DNA from: Microbacterium ginsengisoli | Lineage (GTDB): Bacteria > Actinomycetota > Actinomycetes > Actinomycetales > Microbacteriaceae | Direction of reading: 5' to 3' | NCBI RefSeq assembly: GCF_000956535.1 | Contig: NZ_JYIY01000080.1 | Location: forward strand, 62,001 to 126,000 | Length of the DNA: 64,000 bases | Shown here: in pieces, positions 60,312 through 64,000 of the stretch | How positions within the stretch are numbered: the first letter of the stretch is position 1 | How the letters are laid out: each line of letters begins with the position of its first letter | Notes under the pieces: generated by a model | Told to the model about the DNA's origin: nothing | Database searches by the model: none | What the model saw: only the letters and a program-made list of their open reading frames with translations | Position numbers and translations under genes: made by a program

Positions 60312-61534
60312 CGATCGATCTGCTCGCGGCGCCCGTCGGCGAGCCGTGGCGTCAGCCCGCGGCCTACTGGCCCTCGCTCACGGCCGCCACCGCCGACCGC
60401 TCCGCCCCCGTCGCCGTGCTCGGTCTCGAAGCGCTGCGCTACAACGCGCTCGACATGATCGCGCGCGCCGGCGGTATGCCGATCCGCGTCGCCAGCAAGT
60501 CCCTGCGTGTGCGCGAGGCGCTCGATGCGCTCCTCGCCCTACCGGGCTATCGCGGCATCCTCGCGTTCACTCTCGCCGAGGCGCTGTGGCTCGCCGACAC
60601 CCACGACGATGTCGTCGTCGGATACCCGACCGCCGATCGGGCGGTGCTCGCCGCGCTCGTCGCCTCGGAGGCGGCATCCGCGCGCGTGACGCTCATGGTC
60701 GACGGCCCGGCCCAGCTCGACCTGGTCGACGCGGTCGCATCTCCCGCGACGCGACCCGAGGTGCGGGTGGCGATCGACGCGGATGCCTCGTGGCGCAGCC
60801 GCGCACTCGGGCACATCGGGGTGCGGCGCTCGCCGCTGCACGACGCCGACGACGTCGCCCGCTTCGCCCGGCACATCGCGGCGCGACCCGGCTTCCGCCT
60901 GACCGGACTCATGATGTACGAGGCGCAGATCGCCGGCCAGCCCGACGCCGAGGGCCCGTCGGACCCCGTGATCCGCTGGATGCAGCGCTCCTCGGGAGAC
61001 GAGCTGCGCGAACGGCGGCAGGCCATCGTGGCGGCGGTCACGCGCATCGCGCCGCTCGAGTTCGTCAACGGCGGCGGCACCGGGTCGCTGGAGTACACGT
61101 CATCGGATGCCGCGGTCACCGAGCTCACCGCCGGCAGCGGCCTGTTCGCGGGGCATCTGTTCTCGCGCTACCGCGCGTTCGACCCGGCGCCGGCGGCATC
61201 CTTCGCCCTCGACGTGGTCCGTCGGCCGACCGACGACATCGCGACGCTGCTCGGCGGCGGCTGGGTCGCCTCGGGCCCGCCGGTCGCGTCGCGGCAGCCC
61301 GCGCCGGTGTGGCCGGAAGGACTGCGCACCCTCGGTCGCGAGGGCACCGGCGAGGTGCAGACCCCGGTGCAGGGGCCGGCGGCGCGGACGCTGCGGGTGG
61401 GCGACCGGGTGTGGTTCCGGCACGCGAAGAGCGGTGAGCTGTCGGAGCGCGTCGAGCGATTCGCGATCGTGGCGGCGGGAGCCGTCGTGGGGGAGGCCGC
61501 GACCTACCGCGGTGAGGGAAAGGCGTTCCTGTGA
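60308..61534 (+). CDS. PLP fold-type III amino acid deaminase/aldolase
   Basis: 408 residues. An alanine-racemase-like TIM barrel with the PLP Lys in 'PIRVASKSLRVREALDALLA', 'GILAFTLAEALWLA', 'RPEVRVAIDADASWRSRALG', 'LTGLMMYEAQIAGQP' and 'FVNGGGTGSLEYTSSDAAVT', and a C-terminal beta domain with 'GDRVWFRHAKSGELSERVER' typical of D-threonine aldolase/D-serine dehydratase relatives (metal-binding H...). The substrate is unknown. It overlaps the lactone-oxidase gene by GTGA, a pairing conserved in actinobacteria as far as I recall. Confidence 0.88.
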   Translation: MTIDLLAAPVGEPWRQPAAYWPSLTAATADRSAPVAVLGLEALRYNALDMIARAGGMPIRVASKSLRVREALDALLALPGYRGILAFTLAEALWLADTHDDVVVGYPTADRAVLAALVASEAASARVTLMVDGPAQLDLVDAVASPATRPEVRVAIDADASWRSRALGHIGVRRSPLHDADDVARFARHIAARPGFRLTGLMMYEAQIAGQPDAEGPSDPVIRWMQRSSGDELRERRQAIVAAVTRIAPLEFVNGGGTGSLEYTSSDAAVTELTAGSGLFAGHLFSRYRAFDPAPAASFALDVVRRPTDDIATLLGGGWVASGPPVASRQPAPVWPEGLRTLGREGTGEVQTPVQGPAARTLRVGDRVWFRHAKSGELSERVERFAIVAAGAVVGEAATYRGEGKAFL

Positions 61535-62844
61535 CACGACCCGGCGGCACCTGGACGAACTGGGGGCGCACCGAGAGCGTGCGCCCGGCGCGGGTCGAGT
61601 ACCCCGCGACGCCCGACGCCGTACGCCGCTCGGTGCTCGCCGCCCGCACACGCGGCCTGCCGGTGAAGGCCGTCGGTGCCGGGCACAGCTTCAGCGGCAT
61701 CGCCGTCGCGCCCGGCGTGCTGCTCGACCTCAGCGACCTCACCGGGCTCGTGCGGGTCGACCGCGAGCGGCGGCTCGCGACCTTCCGCGCCGGCACCCGC
61801 CTGCACCGCATCCCGAAGCTGCTCGCGCCCTACGGCCTCGCCATGGCGAACCTCGGCGACATCGACCGGCAGTCGATCTCCGGGGCGATCTCCACCGGCA
61901 CCCACGGCACCGGCGCCGCGTTCGGCGGCATCGCGACCCAGGTCGCGGGGGTCACGCTGGTCACCGGCGAGGGTGAGTTCCTCACCGTCGACGACACCGA
62001 GAACGCCGATCTGCTTCCGGCGGTCGCACTCGGACTCGGCGCGCTCGGCATCCTCGTCGAGGTCACCCTGCGACTCGTGCCCGCGTTCGTGCTGCACGCC
62101 GTCGAGCACCCCGAGCCGATCGACGACGTCGTGGCGACGTTCGCCGACCGGGCCGCGGCATCCGATCATGTCGAGTTCTACTGGTTCCCGCACACCGACG
62201 TGGGACTCCTGAAGACCAACACCCGCTTGCCGGAGAGCGCCGTGCGCCATCCGCTGCCCCGCGTCGCGAAGTTCCTCGACGAGGAGCTGCTCTCCAACGG
62301 CGTCTTCACCGCCGTGTGCGCTCTCGGCCGCGCCGTGCCGGCGATCACCCCGCCGCTGTCGCGCCTCGCAGCGAAGGTCACGGGGCGACGCGAGTACACG
62401 GATGCCTCCACCGCCGTGTTCACGCAGCACCGGGGCGTGCGGTTCCGCGAGATGGAGTACGCCGTGCCCGCCGAGCGCCTCGCCGAGGCATTCGACGCCG
62501 TGCGCGCGCTCATCGACGAGCGCCGGTACCGGGTGTCGTTCCCGATCGAGGTGCGGATCGCGGCATCCGACGACCTATGGCTCTCGACGGCTTCGGGCCG
62601 CGCCACCGGCTACATCGCCGTGCACCGCTACTGGCGGGAGAACCCGGCCACCTACTTCGAACCGATCGAGGAGCTGCTGCGCACCTTCGACGGGCGTCCC
62701 CACTGGGGCAAGATGCATACGCGCACCGCCGATGACCTGCGCCCCGCCTACCCTCGGTTCGACGACTTCACGGCCCTGCGCGACCGGCTCGACCCCGATC
62801 GGGTCTTCCGCAACCGCTACCTCCGACGCGTCCTCGGGGAGTAG
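61531..62844 (+). CDS. FAD-dependent D-arabinono-1,4-lactone oxidase-type enzyme
   Basis: 437 residues of the VAO/ALO family. Seen: FAD-binding N-terminus 'LPVKAVGAGHSFSGIAVAPG' (His could carry covalent FAD), 'TFRAGTRLHRIPKLLAPYGL', 'NLGDIDRQSISGAISTGTHG', 'GLGALGILVEVTLRLVPAF', and the ALO C-terminal 'RPHWGKMHTRTADDLRPAYP' with 'LDPDRVFRNRYLRRVLG'. It oxidises a sugar lactone or polyol; the exact substrate is not evident. It is coupled to the upstream PLP enzyme by four bases. Confidence 0.92.
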   Translation: MTRPGGTWTNWGRTESVRPARVEYPATPDAVRRSVLAARTRGLPVKAVGAGHSFSGIAVAPGVLLDLSDLTGLVRVDRERRLATFRAGTRLHRIPKLLAPYGLAMANLGDIDRQSISGAISTGTHGTGAAFGGIATQVAGVTLVTGEGEFLTVDDTENADLLPAVALGLGALGILVEVTLRLVPAFVLHAVEHPEPIDDVVATFADRAAASDHVEFYWFPHTDVGLLKTNTRLPESAVRHPLPRVAKFLDEELLSNGVFTAVCALGRAVPAITPPLSRLAAKVTGRREYTDASTAVFTQHRGVRFREMEYAVPAERLAEAFDAVRALIDERRYRVSFPIEVRIAASDDLWLSTASGRATGYIAVHRYWRENPATYFEPIEELLRTFDGRPHWGKMHTRTADDLRPAYPRFDDFTALRDRLDPDRVFRNRYLRRVLGE

Positions 62845-62889
62845 ACCCAGAGTCTGCCGCGAGCGCATCATCACGCCCGAGGGCGCCAC

Positions 62890-62895
62890 TAGTAT
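62890..62895 (+). promoter_or_regulatory. -10 element TAGTAT of lemA
   Basis: TAGTAT predicts transcription from about 62902, leaving a ~24-base leader with a CGGAG SD before ATG 62926. Confidence 0.45.
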
Positions 62896-62925
62896 GAGGG
62901 CACTACGCGAACGGAGTCGATCGAG

Positions 62926-63492
62926 ATGGAATGGCTCATCCCGGTTCTGATCATCGTCGCCCTGCTGGTGATCGTGGGGATCTACCTGTGGGCGACCTAC
63001 AACGGGCTGGTGCAGCTCGGAGTGCGCGTCGATGAGGCGTGGAGCGACATCACGGTGCAGCTGAAGAGACGCGCCGACCTGCTCCCGAACCTGATCGAGA
63101 CCGTCAAGGGCTACGCGGCCCATGAGAAGGCGGTGTTCGAGAACGTCACGCAGGCGCGGGCCGAGACGATCAGCGCCTCCTCGCCCGGTGAGGCCGGCGT
63201 GGCCGAGGGGCACATGCAGCAGGCGCTGAAGTCGATCTTCGCGGTCGCCGAGGCCTACCCGCAGCTGCAGGCGAGCCAGAACTTCCTGCAGCTTCAGCAG
63301 CAGCTCGTCGACACCGAGGACAAGATCCAGGCGTCCCGCCGGTTCTACAACGGCGGCGTGCGAGAACTGAACACCAAAATCAAGGTGTTCCCGAACAACC
63401 TGTTCGCCCGCAACCTCGGCTTCACGCCGCGCGAGTTCTTCGAGGTGGTCGACGGCGCGTCGATCGCCGAGCCGCCCCGCATCCAGTTCTGA
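62926..63492 (+). CDS. lemA: LemA-family membrane protein
   Basis: 188 residues. One N-terminal helix 'MEWLIPVLIIVALLVIVGIY', then helical LemA core: 'YNGLVQLGVRVDEAWSDITV', 'QLKRRADLLPNLIETVKGYA', 'EAYPQLQASQNFLQLQQQLV' and 'TEDKIQASRRFYNGGVRELN', 'FPNNLFARNLGF'. Function is poorly known. It lies just upstream of an M48 protease, a pairing common in bacteria, which suggests that the two act together at the membrane. Confidence 0.95.
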   Translation: MEWLIPVLIIVALLVIVGIYLWATYNGLVQLGVRVDEAWSDITVQLKRRADLLPNLIETVKGYAAHEKAVFENVTQARAETISASSPGEAGVAEGHMQQALKSIFAVAEAYPQLQASQNFLQLQQQLVDTEDKIQASRRFYNGGVRELNTKIKVFPNNLFARNLGFTPREFFEVVDGASIAEPPRIQF

Positions 63493-63510
63493 TCGCGGCG
63501 CGAGGCACGC

Positions 63511-64000
63511 GTGTATTCGGCGATCGCCGCGAACAAGCGCAACACCTGGTTCATCCTCGTCGGCTTCGTCGTCTTCATCGGGCTGATCGGTCTGGTCGCC
63601 GGCTGGCTGATGTCGGGCAACTGGTGGGTGACGGCCTTCGTGCTCGTCTTCGCGGCCGGGTACGCCGGCATCCAGTACTTCGCCGCCAGCCGTGAGGCAC
63701 TCGCGCTCTCGGGTGCGTTCGAGGTCACGCGCGAGCAGGCGCCGCGGTACTACCGGCTCGTCGAGAACCTGTGCATCACGACCGGCACGCCGATGCCGAC
63801 GCTCTACGTCGTCGACGACCCGGCGCCGAACGCCTTCGCCACGGGCCGCTCGCCCGACAAGGCCGCGATCACCGTGACCACCGGGCTCTTCGAGCTGATG
63901 ACCGACCGCGAGCTCGAAGGCGTGCTCGCGCACGAGCTCGGCCACATCCGCAACTACGACATCCGGGTGTCGCTGCTCGTCTTCGGTCTCGTCGTCGCCG
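63511..64000 (+). CDS. HtpX-like M48 membrane metalloprotease (3' end outside window)
   Basis: From GTG 63511 the frame is open to the window edge (163 codons). Seen: two N-terminal helices ('TWFILVGFVVFIGLIGLVAG', 'WWVTAFVLVFAAGYAGIQYF'), 'PAPNAFATGRSPDKAAITVT' and zinc motif 'LEGVLAHELGHIRNYDIRVS' (HELGH), exactly as in HtpX. The Glu ligand further on is not in the window. Family role: turnover of misfolded membrane proteins. It starts 18 bases after lemA, with GCGAGG as a weak SD, so co-transcription is likely. Confidence 0.93.
   Translation, partial: MYSAIAANKRNTWFILVGFVVFIGLIGLVAGWLMSGNWWVTAFVLVFAAGYAGIQYFAASREALALSGAFEVTREQAPRYYRLVENLCITTGTPMPTLYVVDDPAPNAFATGRSPDKAAITVTTGLFELMTDRELEGVLAHELGHIRNYDIRVSLLVFGLVVA

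Overview
The window is about 64 kb of very GC-rich DNA (roughly 70% G+C) packed with genes on both strands. Gene content and codon use point to an actinobacterium of the family Microbacteriaceae, most likely Microbacterium or a close relative. The pointers are a DUF7882-type protein, abundant GTG starts, frequent GTGA/ATGA start-stop overlaps, many transcripts that appear leaderless, and actinobacterial gene orders such as glmU-prs-rplY-pth and eno-divIC-DUF501. No gene-free stretch exceeds 300 bases. I see no prophage, IS element or CRISPR array.

Layout. 1-3628: DUF7882 fragment, MarR regulator, a small helical protein, a protein O-mannosyltransferase and, divergent from it, rsmI. 3681-6145: metG-tatD. 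6183-9104: a decayed nitrate/sulfonate-type ABC ATPase joined head to head with a truncated ArsR gene, then a sugar MFS porter. 9172-12019: rsmA, an aldo/keto reductase and ispE. 12049-17035: an Eis-like acetyltransferase, a DUF427 protein and a complete osmoprotectant ABC importer. 17086-20963: an ABC-F protein, a TetR repressor with two operators facing a DUF4386 membrane protein, and a MarR regulator. 21064-23615: tRNA-Gln, glmU, prs. 23747-31344: an FMN-lipoprotein/ApbE/NqrB-FNR redox module, a two-component system and an FtsX-type ABC exporter. 31411-35707: gnd, gluconokinase, PepSY and DUF5134 membrane proteins, and a 39-residue peptide. 35929-40865: rplY, pth, mfd. 40912-46116: a VOC pseudogene, a gamma-carbonic-anhydrase-like protein, ppc, and nhaA behind a structured leader. 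46113-52748: mazG, hisS, SGNH hydrolase, APC permease, a hotdog-fold protein, a DUF1648 protein and an O-methyltransferase. 52859-58034: eno, divIC, DUF501, a subtilase, ndh. 58205-64000: a GNAT-AAA+ fusion, tRNA-Leu(UAA), DUF6328, a PLP fold-III enzyme with a lactone oxidase, LemA, and the start of an M48 protease.

How it fits together. A conserved housekeeping backbone (metG-tatD-rsmA-ispE, tRNA-Gln-glmU-prs, rplY-pth-mfd, mazG, eno-divIC-DUF501) is interrupted between these blocks by accessory insertions for transport, regulation and redox chemistry.

The most interesting signals are not classical genes. They are a strongly over-represented 11-mer (GGATGCCGCGG or its complement, 25 copies by eye), a recurring '-10, six bases, start codon' layout that fixes many starts, a pseudoknot-capable leader upstream of nhaA, a perfect hairpin that buries the divIC ribosome-binding site, a tRNA-Gln whose acceptor stem abuts the glmU start codon, and a short-variable-arm tRNA carrying a Leu(UAA) anticodon. 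All assignments were made by reading motifs; no database search was run.
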